Origin: a virus
Direction: 5' to 3' (one strand)
IMG/VR virus record: IMGVR_UViG_3300018876_000008
Location: 105,338-169,337 of that record
DNA: 64,000 nucleotides
Positions within the stretch are counted from its first letter, which is position 1. Every line of letters starts with the position of its first letter. Under the pieces are notes generated by a model. The model made no database searches and had not been told where the DNA came from. It was given only the letters and a program-made list of their open reading frames with translations. The position numbers and the translations under genes are program-made. Positions 15,863 through 22,891 of this stretch are shown here, piece by piece.

Positions 15863-16198
15863 TTATCCGTTAATGACGGAATTATTGTTTTCATCTAATT
15901 GTCTATAAATTTCTGATACGTGTTCGCTCATAATATTTATAGTTTTATCAACTCTACTGTCAATATGACTATAAAGTCTCTCATTCTCTTCTTTACAATT
16001 ACGGTCAATGTTATTCCCAAAATCATAAAGTTCAGAACTTCTTTTCTCCAAATCCATATGGGTATATTCCAATTCTTTTTGGAGTAGGTTTATTTCCTCT
16101 TTCAAGGACTTTGTTGTCAAATAATTCACAAACGTACCCACAACCATTAATAATACAATGACTGCACATACACCTAAAATAAATGATGTTATTTCCAT
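15863..16198 (-). CDS. Membrane-anchored coiled-coil protein, 111 aa
   Basis: An N-terminal membrane helix (residues 4-26, FILGVCAVIVLLMVVGTFV) followed by about 70 residues of charged coiled coil (KSLKEEINLLQKELEYTHMDLEKR is within it). Such topology is seen in phage spanin-like or membrane-tether proteins, but no lipoprotein partner is adjacent, so I do not name it. Lies between tRNA-Tyr and the 15731 gene. Confidence 0.65.
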   Translation of the reverse strand: MEITSFILGVCAVIVLLMVVGTFVNYLTTKSLKEEINLLQKELEYTHMDLEKRSSELYDFGNNIDRNCKEENERLYSHIDSRVDKTINIMSEHVSEIYRQLDENNNSVING

Positions 16199-16245
16199 AA
16201 TTTCTAATTTTTAATTTAAATTTTATGTCAAAGAACTCACCTCGT

Positions 16246-16326
16246 TGGAGAGGAGGGACTCGAACCCCCAAGGTCGAAAGACGGCAGATTTACAGTCTGC
16301 TGAGCCAACCAATTGCTCAACTCTCC
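16246..16326 (-). tRNA. tRNA-Tyr(GTA)
   Basis: Anticodon loop CTGTAAA within stem GCAGA/TCTGC; has the long variable arm typical of bacterial tRNA-Tyr. T arm GGGGGTTCGAGTCCCTC. Acceptor has one mismatch at position 7. Confidence 0.93.
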
Positions 16327-16332
16327 ATTTAA

Positions 16333-16455
16333 TTATTTAAATTTTGATTTAATGAACAGGTAGAGACTTTCGAAGATATGATACAACAATAATCCAACCA
16401 TCCACGATACTAAACCAAATACTAATGATGCAATAATAAATCTAAATATTTCCAT
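16333..16455 (-). CDS. Single-span membrane mini-protein, 40 aa
   Basis: Start at 16455 (MEIFRFIIASLVF). The longer frame to 16566 runs through tRNA-Ser and is an artefact. Nearly the whole protein is one hydrophobic segment with a basic end (FIKSKFK). Its place between tRNAs suggests co-transcription; function unknown. Confidence 0.5.
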   Translation of the reverse strand: MEIFRFIIASLVFGLVSWMVGLLLYHIFESLYLFIKSKFK

Positions 16456-16487
16456 GATTTTATTTTTTTTATAGTTTAAGAGTTTAG

Positions 16488-16572
16488 CGGAAGATGTAGG
16501 ATTCGAACCTACGGTACATTGCTGTACGCTGGTTTTCAAGACCAGTGCATTCGACCACTCTGCCAATCTTCC
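16488..16572 (-). tRNA. tRNA-Ser(TGA)
   Basis: Anticodon loop CTTGAAA in stem CTGGT/ACCAG, long class II variable arm, T arm GTAGGTTCGAATCCTAC, acceptor GGAAGAT pairing with its 3' partner. Confidence 0.95.
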
Positions 16573-16577
16573 GTCTG

Positions 16578-16651
16578 TGGACCTTGTAGGGCTCGAACCT
16601 ACGACCTACGCATTATGAGTGCGGTGCTCTAACCAACTGAGCTAAAAGTCC
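16578..16651 (-). tRNA. tRNA-Met(CAT) or tRNA-Ile(CAT)
   Basis: Anticodon loop CTCATAA. D arm AGCTCAGTTGGTTAGAGC and T arm GTAGGTTCGAGCCCTAC are normal. Whether it is elongator Met or lysidine-modified Ile2 cannot be told from these features alone. Confidence 0.93.
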
Positions 16652-16674
16652 GTTATTCAAAAATATCTACTCCA

Positions 16675-16746
16675 CTTAGACTCCGTCTTTCGACTTGTAG
16701 GCGTGAGATTTGACGCCTCGTTGTTCGGTTGTTAAACCTATCTAAG
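16675..16746 (-). ncRNA. 72-nt cloverleaf-like element without T-loop
   Basis: On the minus strand CTTAGA (5') pairs with TCTAAG (3') and encloses three hairpins: GGTT-taac-AACC, AGGCGT-caaatctc-ACGCCT and GTC-gaaa-GAC. Size and layout mimic a tRNA, but the TTCGA T-loop is absent and the middle loop has 8 nt. It sits between tRNA-Met and the aberrant tRNA. Either a decayed tRNA or a distinct structured RNA. Confidence 0.4.
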
Positions 16747-16749
16747 AGC

Positions 16750-16866
16750 GGGGGAGTAGGGGATTCGAACCCCCACCTCTTCTCAACAAGCCTAATCGTA
16801 TCTCGTAACTAGTATGATATTTTCGGCCTTATAGTTGGAGCGTCGTACCACTTTGACTAACTCCCC
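16750..16866 (-). tRNA. Aberrant tRNA with enlarged anticodon domain
   Basis: Acceptor GGGGAGT/ACTCCCC pairs perfectly, the D stem GTC/GAC and T arm with loop TTCGAAT are intact, but positions 27-31 (CTCCA) cannot pair with a nearby 3' strand. Instead an ~80-nt segment folds as a long imperfect hairpin (CTCCAAC with GTTGAG; AAG-G-CC with GGCTT; TATC with GATA). No reliable anticodon; total ~117 nt. Could be a tRNA with an insertion or a tRNA-like RNA. Confidence 0.55.
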
Positions 16867-16874
16867 GTATTTAG

Positions 16875-16948
16875 TACACCCATCAGGATTCGAACCTGAG
16901 ACCGTCTGCTTAGAAGGCAGATGCTCTATCCAGCTGAGCTATGGGTGC
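16875..16948 (-). tRNA. tRNA-Arg(TCT)
   Basis: Anticodon loop CTTCTAA in stem TCTGC/GCAGA, normal D and T arms (TCAGGTTCGAATCCTGA); first acceptor pair is G-T. Confidence 0.95.
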
Positions 16949-16958
16949 ATGTGAAAAA

Positions 16959-17015
16959 GATAGGGTTCTTTTTTAAAGTTACATAGTTCCAACGCGTATT
17001 GTGTAACTCCCTATC
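16959..17015 (-). other. Long hairpin between tRNA genes
   Basis: GATAGGG pairs with CCCTATC and, stacked inside, AGTTACA with TGTAACT, with an 11-nt A-rich bulge; on the minus strand the 3' arm is followed by TTTTTC. Looks like a processing or attenuator/terminator element between tRNA-Leu and tRNA-Arg. Confidence 0.5.
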
Positions 17016-17020
17016 TATAG

Positions 17021-17106
17021 TACCCGGAGACGGGCTCGAACCGTCACGGACCGTTCGGTCCAACAGATTTTAAGTCTGTCGTGTCTACCAATTCCACCAT
17101 CCGGGC
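17021..17106 (-). tRNA. tRNA-Leu(TAA)
   Basis: Anticodon loop CTTAAAA in stem CAGA/TCTG, class II variable arm GGACCGAACGGTCC, T arm GACGGTTCGAGCCCGTC. Confidence 0.95.
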
Positions 17107-17212
17107 ATGTGGTACTAATTTATAATTTCAAATAACGTTTTTGTCTTTCAACAATGTAAATGTACGATACAAAAGATTAAGTAACAACTATTTTTTTAAA
17201 ATAATTTAATTG

Positions 17213-17286
17213 TAGGGATGGAGGGACTTGAACCCCCGACCTTGACTATATAAGAGTCCTGCTCTAACCAACTGAGCTACATCCCC
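17213..17286 (-). tRNA. tRNA-Ile(TAT)
   Basis: Anticodon loop CTTATAT in stem GACT/AGTC; normal D arm and T arm. Reads the rare ATA codon, which is common in this AT-rich genome. Confidence 0.9.
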
Positions 17287-17296
17287 ATGTTGAAAA

Positions 17297-17319
17297 CACC
17301 TATATTTTATGTAGAGGTG
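17297..17319 (-). terminator. Hairpin with T run between tRNAs
   Basis: CACCT/AGGTG hairpin followed on the minus strand by TTTT, between tRNA-Lys and tRNA-Ile; attenuator or processing signal. Confidence 0.4.
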
Positions 17320-17339
17320 CAAAACTCGATTTGTATTGG

Positions 17340-17415
17340 TGGTGACCCCTCAGGGGTTCGAACCCTGGACCCTCACATTAAAAGTGTGATGCTCTACCAG
17401 CTGAGCTAAGAGGTC
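17340..17415 (-). tRNA. tRNA-Lys(TTT)
   Basis: Anticodon loop CTTTTAA in stem TCACA/TGTGA; acceptor GACCTCT with partner AGGGGTC. CCA appears encoded (17340-17342), unlike the other tRNAs here. First tRNA after the promoter at 17668. Confidence 0.95.
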
Positions 17416-17481
17416 AATTTACCGAATACTGTGTCGTTACTTAATCCCGATGTCAAAGAACACTACTAATATAAAATAAGA

Positions 17482-17505
17482 AACCCAAACATTTCTGTTC
17501 GGGTC
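17482..17505 (-). terminator. Intrinsic terminator-like hairpin
   Basis: CCCGAAC pairs with GTTTGGG (one G-T), loop agaaat, followed on the minus strand by TTTCTTATTTT. With the promoter at 17668 it bounds a possible ~170-nt transcript. Confidence 0.5.
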
Positions 17506-17667
17506 TCTTCTTCTTCATAGCTTTAAGTCTATTTTTATTATATCATGTTTACCGAACTTTTACATAATATTATAGAACCTTATTATTGATAAGCTTCTTA
17601 ATATTGATATGTATGTTTTCGATTTGTACATTTTAAAATAGTCTTTTAATTGTCTGTTTGTATACTA
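17506..17667 (-). ncRNA. Possible short RNA leader upstream of tRNA array
   Basis: This gap between the 17700 gene and the tRNAs has no convincing gene except a 21-codon frame (MKKKRPEQK...) overlapping the terminator hairpin. A promoter at 17668 and the hairpin at 17482 would yield a ~170-nt RNA or a leader attenuating the tRNA operon. Confidence 0.3.
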
Positions 17668-17675
17668 CAAATATA
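17668..17675 (-). promoter_or_regulatory. Host-type -7 element TATATTTG
   Basis: Upstream of the tRNA array, pointing into it. Confidence 0.55.
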
Positions 17676-17699
17676 CTCCATTTATTTCTATTGTCAAAT

Positions 17700-18080
17700 T
17701 TATTTTGAGATATTTCTTCTTCTAAACCAAATTTTTGCACCAAATACTACTAATGTAATAAACACAAGACCGATAAGGAGGAAGAAACCACGATATGAAT
17801 CTGTAGGTGAAAGTTCGTAAGTTAGTAAAGTCCATCCTGAAATGTAACCAAACCACAAAGTGACCCAAATAAAATCAGGAATTCTCTTAGTTTTTTTCTC
17901 AATCTTTAAAACTCTTTCATCATGTACTACACGACTAAGTGCGTCCTGTAAATCTTTACCATATGCGGGTACGGTCTCAAATGTACCGTCTATATTTTGA
18001 ATAGTAACTTCATACTTCAACCATCCTTCAAAAGTTTCACTTTCCTTTCTAAGTTCAACTTGAACCGCCTTTCTTTTCAT
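17700..18080 (-). CDS. Two-span membrane protein, 126 aa
   Basis: The first 70 residues are a soluble charged domain (QVELRKESETFEGWLKYEVTIQ). Two membrane helices follow (FIWVTLWFGYISGWTLLTY and GFFLLIGLVFITLVVFGAKIW), ending with RRRN. No family recognised. It lies 18 nt downstream of the 40-aa gene at 18099 in the same operon. Confidence 0.7.
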   Translation of the reverse strand: MKRKAVQVELRKESETFEGWLKYEVTIQNIDGTFETVPAYGKDLQDALSRVVHDERVLKIEKKTKRIPDFIWVTLWFGYISGWTLLTYELSPTDSYRGFFLLIGLVFITLVVFGAKIWFRRRNISK

Positions 18081-18098
18081 AATATTATATTTTTTACT

Positions 18099-18221
18099 TT
18101 AACTTAATCTAAAACCTATAAACCATAAATCAACTCTAAAAAATTTATTTCCTTTATTTAATCCAAAACCAATACGTAACATACGATTTTGTTTATCTAA
18201 AATTATTTTAGTTAGTTTCAT
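18099..18221 (-). CDS. Basic mini-protein, 40 aa
   Basis: Its ATG overlaps the stop of the 18221 gene as TAATG, a classic translational-coupling layout. The product is basic (KLTKIILDKQNRMLRIGFG, then FFRVDLWFIGFRLS) and beta-like. No family recognised. Confidence 0.55.
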   Translation of the reverse strand: MKLTKIILDKQNRMLRIGFGLNKGNKFFRVDLWFIGFRLS

Positions 18222-18835
18222 TAATTTATGATTCTACCATCTTGAGTATAAATTTCTACCGTTGCTGCTTTACCCATATTATCCATCCATTCATGAATTT
18301 CTAAGAGTTGGTCTTTGAAGAAAATTCTAGAAACAAAATCCCATTCACCGTCAGGTGTGTCAATAGAACCTCCCATAACCGAGAAATCCTGTGCAACCGG
18401 AATTTGTTCTGATTCAAACATCATTTCGTAAATCCCTCCTTTTTGTTCATCAATAATGAGTAAAACATGTTCGACACCATCGTCACGATAATGAGGAGAT
18501 GCTAGAAAAGATTGGTACGGGTACATCTCGTCTACATCTCCAACATTCTCATATTCATCACCTAAGTCTTTTTCCTCAAATTCGGCAACTACATTATCAT
18601 TTTCATCTATAACTTTAAAAAAAAGTCTACCGTTATAAAATGGTGCGGACATTTGGAACATATCGGGGTCCCACATATCATCTATAATATCATCCTCCAT
18701 AAGGTGCCTAACTTCCCATAGTTCGTCACTATTATTATCTCTCATAAGGATATCCACCTTTTCTAATTGTTCATCATTTAAAGAATGTGCCACGGATTCC
18801 ATAGACCATCCATAAACTTCCAACTTGTACTTCAT
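18221..18835 (-). CDS. Unknown acidic protein, 204 aa
   Basis: No family recognised. Strongly acidic with many tryptophan and methionine residues (RHLMEDDIIDDMWDPDMFQM). Two similar-looking beta parts may exist. No membrane segment. Followed with TAATG overlap by the 40-aa gene and preceded by the phosphoesterase gene at 18848 (12 nt). Confidence 0.7.
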   Translation of the reverse strand: MKYKLEVYGWSMESVAHSLNDEQLEKVDILMRDNNSDELWEVRHLMEDDIIDDMWDPDMFQMSAPFYNGRLFFKVIDENDNVVAEFEEKDLGDEYENVGDVDEMYPYQSFLASPHYRDDGVEHVLLIIDEQKGGIYEMMFESEQIPVAQDFSVMGGSIDTPDGEWDFVSRIFFKDQLLEIHEWMDNMGKAATVEIYTQDGRIIN

Positions 18836-18847
18836 TTTGATTTACTG

Positions 18848-19540
18848 TTAATTTAAAAATTTAATTTGATTTGTATTTGGGTCCCAATCCACTGTTAAGG
18901 GTTTGTTTTTAAAAATATAATCTTCACCCAATACTGAAGCGTTAATGTAATGGGTTCCATTATCGAACTTATAACCGTATCCGCTATGAATATGGCCAAA
19001 AACGTGTATCTTAGGTTTAACGACCTTTAAACGTTCTGCCAATAGTTCACAACCAAGATTATCATATCGACCTACTACAGTATCTAAACATCCTTTAGGG
19101 GGTCCATGAGTGATAAGAATATCAATATCATTAGGTATGATACTCCATTTATGTTTTAATTCTTCACTGTTACGTGGTAGATTAAAAGCCCAATTGTAGA
19201 ACTCAGGTTGCCATGGAGTTCCCCATACTTTTACTGATGACTGATAATCGTCCCCAATAATTTGTAAGTCATCTTCAAGATAACTTACATTAAGGTAATT
19301 AGAAACAATTTCTTTAGCCAATTTAGGGTTATCCTCAAACATAAGGTCATGATTACCTGCAATAACAATTTTATTTGTGTAATTCTCTAAATCATTAAAC
19401 CAATCCATAAAACCATCAACCTCATGTTCATAACCTCGTGAAGTAAAATCACCCGCATGGATTAGTAAATCACCACCTGGTAATTGAGATGTCACTTGAC
19501 GATGTTTCGTGTGTGTATCGGATATGAATGTGATTTTCAT
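18848..19540 (-). CDS. Calcineurin-like metallophosphoesterase, 230 aa
   Basis: All metal-binding blocks are visible: DTH near residue 8, HAGDF, GNHD, THGPP and FGHIHSG. The arrangement and the short length resemble MPPED-type single-domain phosphoesterases. Start taken at 19540 (MKITFISDTHTKH); an ATG at 19567 adds nine unlikely residues. Acts on phosphomonoesters or diesters with two metal ions; substrate unknown. Same direction as the glucosaminidase gene upstream. Confidence 0.88.
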   Translation of the reverse strand: MKITFISDTHTKHRQVTSQLPGGDLLIHAGDFTSRGYEHEVDGFMDWFNDLENYTNKIVIAGNHDLMFEDNPKLAKEIVSNYLNVSYLEDDLQIIGDDYQSSVKVWGTPWQPEFYNWAFNLPRNSEELKHKWSIIPNDIDILITHGPPKGCLDTVVGRYDNLGCELLAERLKVVKPKIHVFGHIHSGYGYKFDNGTHYINASVLGEDYIFKNKPLTVDWDPNTNQIKFLN

Positions 19541-19577
19541 TTTATTTCTTTTGGCTAATATAAACATAGAATTTTAA

Positions 19578-20177
19578 TTAATAAAACTTTTCTTTTAATT
19601 TTTGTTTTTTCACCATAGATTTTAAAAGGTTAACATAATTATCCGCTTCAGCATATGATTTATCTAAGTATATATAATATTCTTCTTCAGTTTTTATTGT
19701 GGAAAGATACCTACATTGATAAAAGGCGTAGTCGTAGACAGATTCTCTCCAGTGAACATAAAATGCGTGATTATATTGTGTTCCTTTTGATGTGTGTACT
19801 CTAACTTTAGCTTCTTTCATACCGAATAGATTGTGGTTCTCTAAAAAGATTTTAGACTTATAGTGTCCACTCTCCAACTGAGCTTGGGCTAAAACAATAT
19901 GAGGAAATTTAACGTTTAGGGATTTTAATAATAAAATTAATTTTTCTTCAGAAAAATCATTTAGAGTGTCTTTAACATTAAGGACAACAATATCAGATTC
20001 TATATTATCTAAATTGTTTAAGTTGGTAGGTGTACTACATTTATTATTAGTTAAAAAATATACAGATAACAAGAATAATATACTTAATATTGGTATTAAA
20101 AATTTAAATGTATTAATTTTTTTGAATTGTAATGTTTTACTACAATAATAGTATAATTCTTTTTTATTTAATTTCAT
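19578..20177 (-). CDS. Membrane-anchored glucosaminidase (cell-wall hydrolase), 199 aa
   Basis: Residues 25-43 are a membrane helix (FLIPILSILFLLSVYFL), then a linker, then a glucosaminidase domain (FlgJ/Bax type): AQAQLESGH with probable catalytic Glu102, ENHNLFGMK at 114-121 and YVHWRESVYDYAFYQ. It would cleave peptidoglycan glycan strands from the periplasmic side, as a signal-anchor lysin or for remodelling. Encoded among metabolic genes, far from the amidase at 23356. Confidence 0.85.
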   Translation of the reverse strand: MKLNKKELYYYCSKTLQFKKINTFKFLIPILSILFLLSVYFLTNNKCSTPTNLNNLDNIESDIVVLNVKDTLNDFSEEKLILLLKSLNVKFPHIVLAQAQLESGHYKSKIFLENHNLFGMKEAKVRVHTSKGTQYNHAFYVHWRESVYDYAFYQCRYLSTIKTEEEYYIYLDKSYAEADNYVNLLKSMVKKQKLKEKFY

Positions 20178-20205
20178 ATTTTTAGCTCATTAATTTTAAA
20201 AATAA

Positions 20206-20231
20206 GGCCCATTTAAATTAATAAATGAGCC
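20206..20231 (-). terminator. Terminator after the 20244 gene
   Basis: GGC-N-CATTTA / TAAATG-N-GCC hairpin followed on the minus strand by TTATTTTT. Confidence 0.6.
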
Positions 20232-20243
20232 GTAATGTTTAAT

Positions 20244-20636
20244 TTAAAGACCCATTTCTTTACGAATCTTAGTTGCCGAGATATCTCCGATATCAGAAGG
20301 TGGGGTATGTTCAATAATATCATATCCAACACCTCTTCCAAACTCTATTGAACAAATATCAGGTATAATTGTTACTGCTATTTTACCTGACTCAACTTCA
20401 GTTTCATAATGGTTGATAATATTCTCCTTAACTTCTGAAGCGGTAAACGGATTCTTTTCATTGGGTTTACCGTCCCTAATACAAATTAAGACATTCTTAC
20501 CTTTATCCAAAGCTTGTTTGAATAACTCTTGATGGCCTTTGTGTAAAGGTTGCCATCGACCTACAAACATCGCGTACTGACCTTCTCTAGCCGGCATCGA
20601 TGACTCTACATGAAATTTACTATTCCATTCACTCAT
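20244..20636 (-). CDS. Cytidylyltransferase-like nucleotidyltransferase, 130 aa
   Basis: Has the HxGH signature (HKGH, residues 32-35) after FVGRWQPL, and the C-terminal ISATKIR (119-125), as in NMNAT/cytidylyltransferase-fold enzymes that join a nucleotide to a phosphorylated substrate. No extra domain. Third gene of a three-gene set with the HAD phosphatase (20646) and APS-kinase-like protein (21014), separated by 9 nt, so the three probably act in one small-molecule pathway. Substrate unknown. Confidence 0.85.
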   Translation of the reverse strand: MSEWNSKFHVESSMPAREGQYAMFVGRWQPLHKGHQELFKQALDKGKNVLICIRDGKPNEKNPFTASEVKENIINHYETEVESGKIAVTIIPDICSIEFGRGVGYDIIEHTPPSDIGDISATKIRKEMGL

Positions 20637-20645
20637 AATTTATAA

Positions 20646-21017
20646 TTAAAAATATTTAGACCAATCGATACTTTTAAAACCCTCGTCCCTATTAAGGTTT
20701 ACTCCAAAAGCTCTTTGACCTGGTTTATTAGGGTCCATATCATTTATTAATATTCTAGGACCTCTCTCGATTCCTGTGATTAGACGGTCATATACAATTC
20801 CATTTTCTTTTAGTTCTTTAACCGTATGGTCATGGAGATAATCAGGTCTTGCAGTTGTTAATATAACCATATGACCTTCTTTACTCCATAACTCTAACCT
20901 TTCTTTAACCTCAGGTAAGACCTCAACAGATGAGGTTTCATACGTTTCAAACTTTCTATATTTAAATAGTGTACCGTCAATATCACAGAATATTGTTGAT
21001 TTTTTTTCTACCATCAA
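20646..21017 (-). CDS. HAD-superfamily phosphatase, 123 aa
   Basis: HAD motif I DIDGT (residues 12-16), motif II threonine in ILTTARPD and motif III/IV acids in ILINDMDP. No large cap domain, so it may act on small phosphoesters or phosphorylated polymer ends. Its start overlaps the stop of the 21014 kinase by 4 nt (ATGA), showing tight coupling to that enzyme. Confidence 0.85.
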   Translation of the reverse strand: MMVEKKSTIFCDIDGTLFKYRKFETYETSSVEVLPEVKERLELWSKEGHMVILTTARPDYLHDHTVKELKENGIVYDRLITGIERGPRILINDMDPNKPGQRAFGVNLNRDEGFKSIDWSKYF

Positions 21018-21454
21018 GATAAATTTAACTGTTTTACTAATTTATCGATTGACTCCTCCGGTGTGTCAATTGTGGTATCAATATCAATAAAGTTTTCTTT
21101 AGGTGCAACATACGCTTCTGACCTAAAATGGTCTCTTTCTCTTGGTTCAGAGGTATGGACGTATACTTCAACTAAATCTTCCCCTAATAATTTTTTAAAT
21201 TCTTCTCTTTGGTCCACGTAAGGTGAAACTAAAGATACTATTACATCTTTTCCTTGGTTGTGTAAATAATGTGATATTTTTTGAGCTGCATCTACATTAG
21301 TTACTCTACCTTTAATTGAATAGTCTTTATTGGTAAATAATTCTCTCATTTCATCACCATCAATTCTAAACGCTTTTGGGAGAAATCTTTCTTTAAACAT
21401 ATTAGCCAACACGGTCTTACCGTGAGAAGGCTGTCCTGTAAACCAATATACCAT
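21014..21454 (-). CDS. Adenylylsulfate-kinase-like enzyme, 146 aa
   Basis: Resembles CysC: P-loop GQPSHGKT (7-14), FRIDGDEMRELF, VSLVSPYVDQREEF and EVYVHTSEPRERDHFRSEAY. APS kinases phosphorylate adenylylsulfate, but phage relatives may use another hydroxyl substrate; no sulfurylase gene is adjacent. Coupled to the HAD and nucleotidyltransferase genes downstream. It starts just after the FKBP gene (2 nt), so it lies in the same long operon. Confidence 0.85.
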   Translation of the reverse strand: MVYWFTGQPSHGKTVLANMFKERFLPKAFRIDGDEMRELFTNKDYSIKGRVTNVDAAQKISHYLHNQGKDVIVSLVSPYVDQREEFKKLLGEDLVEVYVHTSEPRERDHFRSEAYVAPKENFIDIDTTIDTPEESIDKLVKQLNLS

Positions 21455-21456
21455 TA

Positions 21457-21885
21457 CTATCCGATTTCTACTAATTCGATATTAAAGTTTAGTGACTTAC
21501 CAGCTAAAGGGTGGTTCATATCTAAAATAAGGTTTTCCTCATCTTCACCAATAATAGTTGCTTGAATTGGCATACCTTGTTCGGTTTGTCCTTGAACCAT
21601 TCCTCCGATTTCAACTTTAAAATCTTCAGGAAAGTTTTTACGACTTACCGGCATAACCGCCTCTTCTTTTCTCTCCCCATAAGCTTGAGTTGAGTCAAGA
21701 GTAATATCTTTTACTTCACCAACAGTCATACCTTCTACCGCCGAGTCAAAACCTGGAATCATTTGACCTGTTCCTACTGTGAAATTTAATGTTTCACCTC
21801 TTTTACGTGAACTGTCAAATTCTTGACCATCTTCTAAAGTTCCTGTATAATGAACTTTTACATTATTTCCTTTTTCTACTTTCAT
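21457..21885 (-). CDS. SlyD-type FKBP peptidyl-prolyl isomerase, 142 aa
   Basis: FKBP half-motifs KVHYTGTLEDGQEFDSS and PGFDSAVEGM bracket an insert-in-flap region (residues ~70-120: VMPVSRKNFPEDFK, GQTEQGMPIQATI), and the fold closes with DMNHPLAGKSLNF. This is the SlyD layout: proline isomerase plus chaperone activity, cytosolic. The His-rich metal tail of E. coli SlyD is absent. It may help fold phage proteins (inference). Confidence 0.9.
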   Translation of the reverse strand: MKVEKGNNVKVHYTGTLEDGQEFDSSRKRGETLNFTVGTGQMIPGFDSAVEGMTVGEVKDITLDSTQAYGERKEEAVMPVSRKNFPEDFKVEIGGMVQGQTEQGMPIQATIIGEDEENLILDMNHPLAGKSLNFNIELVEIG

Positions 21886-21903
21886 TTTTTTTTGTTATTT
21901 AAT

Positions 21904-22305
21904 TTATTTAATGTACTTATTTTTAACCCTTTGTGAAATTGGGATAGGGTCCCCAGATTCGTCAATCCTAACAAATGTTATGTTAGTTGATAATATAATA
22001 GTTTGATTACCTGAATAAACATTATGTGAACGTGCCTCCATGTAAATAGTTAATGACGTACTTCCAATACTTTCAACCTCACCATAAATTTTGATTAGTT
22101 GACCTTCTTTAGCGGGTTTTTTAAAGGTACATTCATCTATTTTTAATGTCACCATTCTTGGTGTGTCTGCAACTTGCATAGCAAATGCTGCCGCACTTGC
22201 ATCTAACCACGCCAATAGTTTACCACCGAACAAATTTCCGTGAAATCCTAAATCACTTTTCTTTATTGGATGAGTATTTAAAAGTTCCATTGGTTTTAAC
22301 TCCAT
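21904..22305 (-). CDS. Hotdog-fold acyl-CoA thioesterase, 133 aa
   Basis: Typical YciA/acyl-CoA hydrolase pattern: GNLFGGKLLAWLDASAAAFA (helix with the catalytic Asp) and CTFKKPAKEGQLI. Such enzymes hydrolyse acyl-CoA to fatty acid and CoA in the cytosol. Unusual as a phage gene; it might alter host lipid or CoA pools. Lies between the secreted nuclease and FKBP genes in one minus-strand operon. Confidence 0.88.
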   Translation of the reverse strand: MELKPMELLNTHPIKKSDLGFHGNLFGGKLLAWLDASAAAFAMQVADTPRMVTLKIDECTFKKPAKEGQLIKIYGEVESIGSTSLTIYMEARSHNVYSGNQTIILSTNITFVRIDESGDPIPISQRVKNKYIK

Positions 22306-22309
22306 ATTA

Positions 22310-22891
22310 TTATTCTATTATTTTAAAATGTCCCCAGTCTTGTCCCGAAACATTTGTATTAGGAAAGTAGAACATTATTTCATTATTGTCAAATTTTATT
22401 TTCTTTTTAAACCCTGAGGGTATAGTTGCCCCTCCTATAACTTTCTGTAAGTCACCATCAAAACAAACTGTAATCTCTACAATGACATCTTCAAAAACTT
22501 TAGCGAGACCCACTTCAAAACGTTCTAATTCTTTCCACGGACCCCTATTAAGTCCTTCGTGTTGTAAAACACAATTTAAATAGGTAAATGTCTTTTTCAA
22601 TGTTTCCCTATCACAATTAAATGCGGAAGCAGGGGCTAAATGACCTTTATCCCATACATTATCAACGTAGTCATAATTGTCCGATGTTTGTATACTATCT
22701 ACCACACGGAAATCTAAACCGTCTCTTGATTCTTCCCCTAAAGGGCACTTAACTTCATATTTAATCCATAATGGTTGTTCTAATTCTTCGGAATAAATAA
22801 CCTCAAAAATATCAGTTTTAATTGTTTTTGTTTGAGCTAAAGTGGTATGTGTAAAAAACACACACACCACTATTTGTAATAATTTTATCAT
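22310..22891 (-). CDS. Secreted DNA/RNA non-specific endonuclease, 193 aa
   Basis: Signal peptide (residues 1-19, LLQIVVCVFFTHTTLAQ). The nuclease motif DKGHLAPASAF corresponds to the DRGH active site of the NucA/EndA family, with His as general base; the downstream NCVLQHEGLNRGPWKELE provides the metal-binding Asn. It would act outside the cytoplasm. A phage might use it to clear extracellular DNA or block rival phage DNA (inference). Its start overlaps the upstream stop by 4 nt. Confidence 0.85.
   Translation of the reverse strand: MIKLLQIVVCVFFTHTTLAQTKTIKTDIFEVIYSEELEQPLWIKYEVKCPLGEESRDGLDFRVVDSIQTSDNYDYVDNVWDKGHLAPASAFNCDRETLKKTFTYLNCVLQHEGLNRGPWKELERFEVGLAKVFEDVIVEITVCFDGDLQKVIGGATIPSGFKKKIKFDNNEIMFYFPNTNVSGQDWGHFKIIE

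Noticed and set aside
16456-16566. Coding frame starting MAEWSNALVLK
   Set aside because: This is the well-known false translation through a tRNA-Ser gene; only the 40-aa part from 16455 is kept.
15438-17415. CRISPR-like repeats
   Set aside because: The repeated GGTTCGAA-type sequences are T arms of tRNA genes, not spaced repeats.
21014-21454. Complete sulfate-activation pathway
   Set aside because: Only the APS-kinase-like gene is present; no ATP sulfurylase or PAPS-using enzyme was found in the window.
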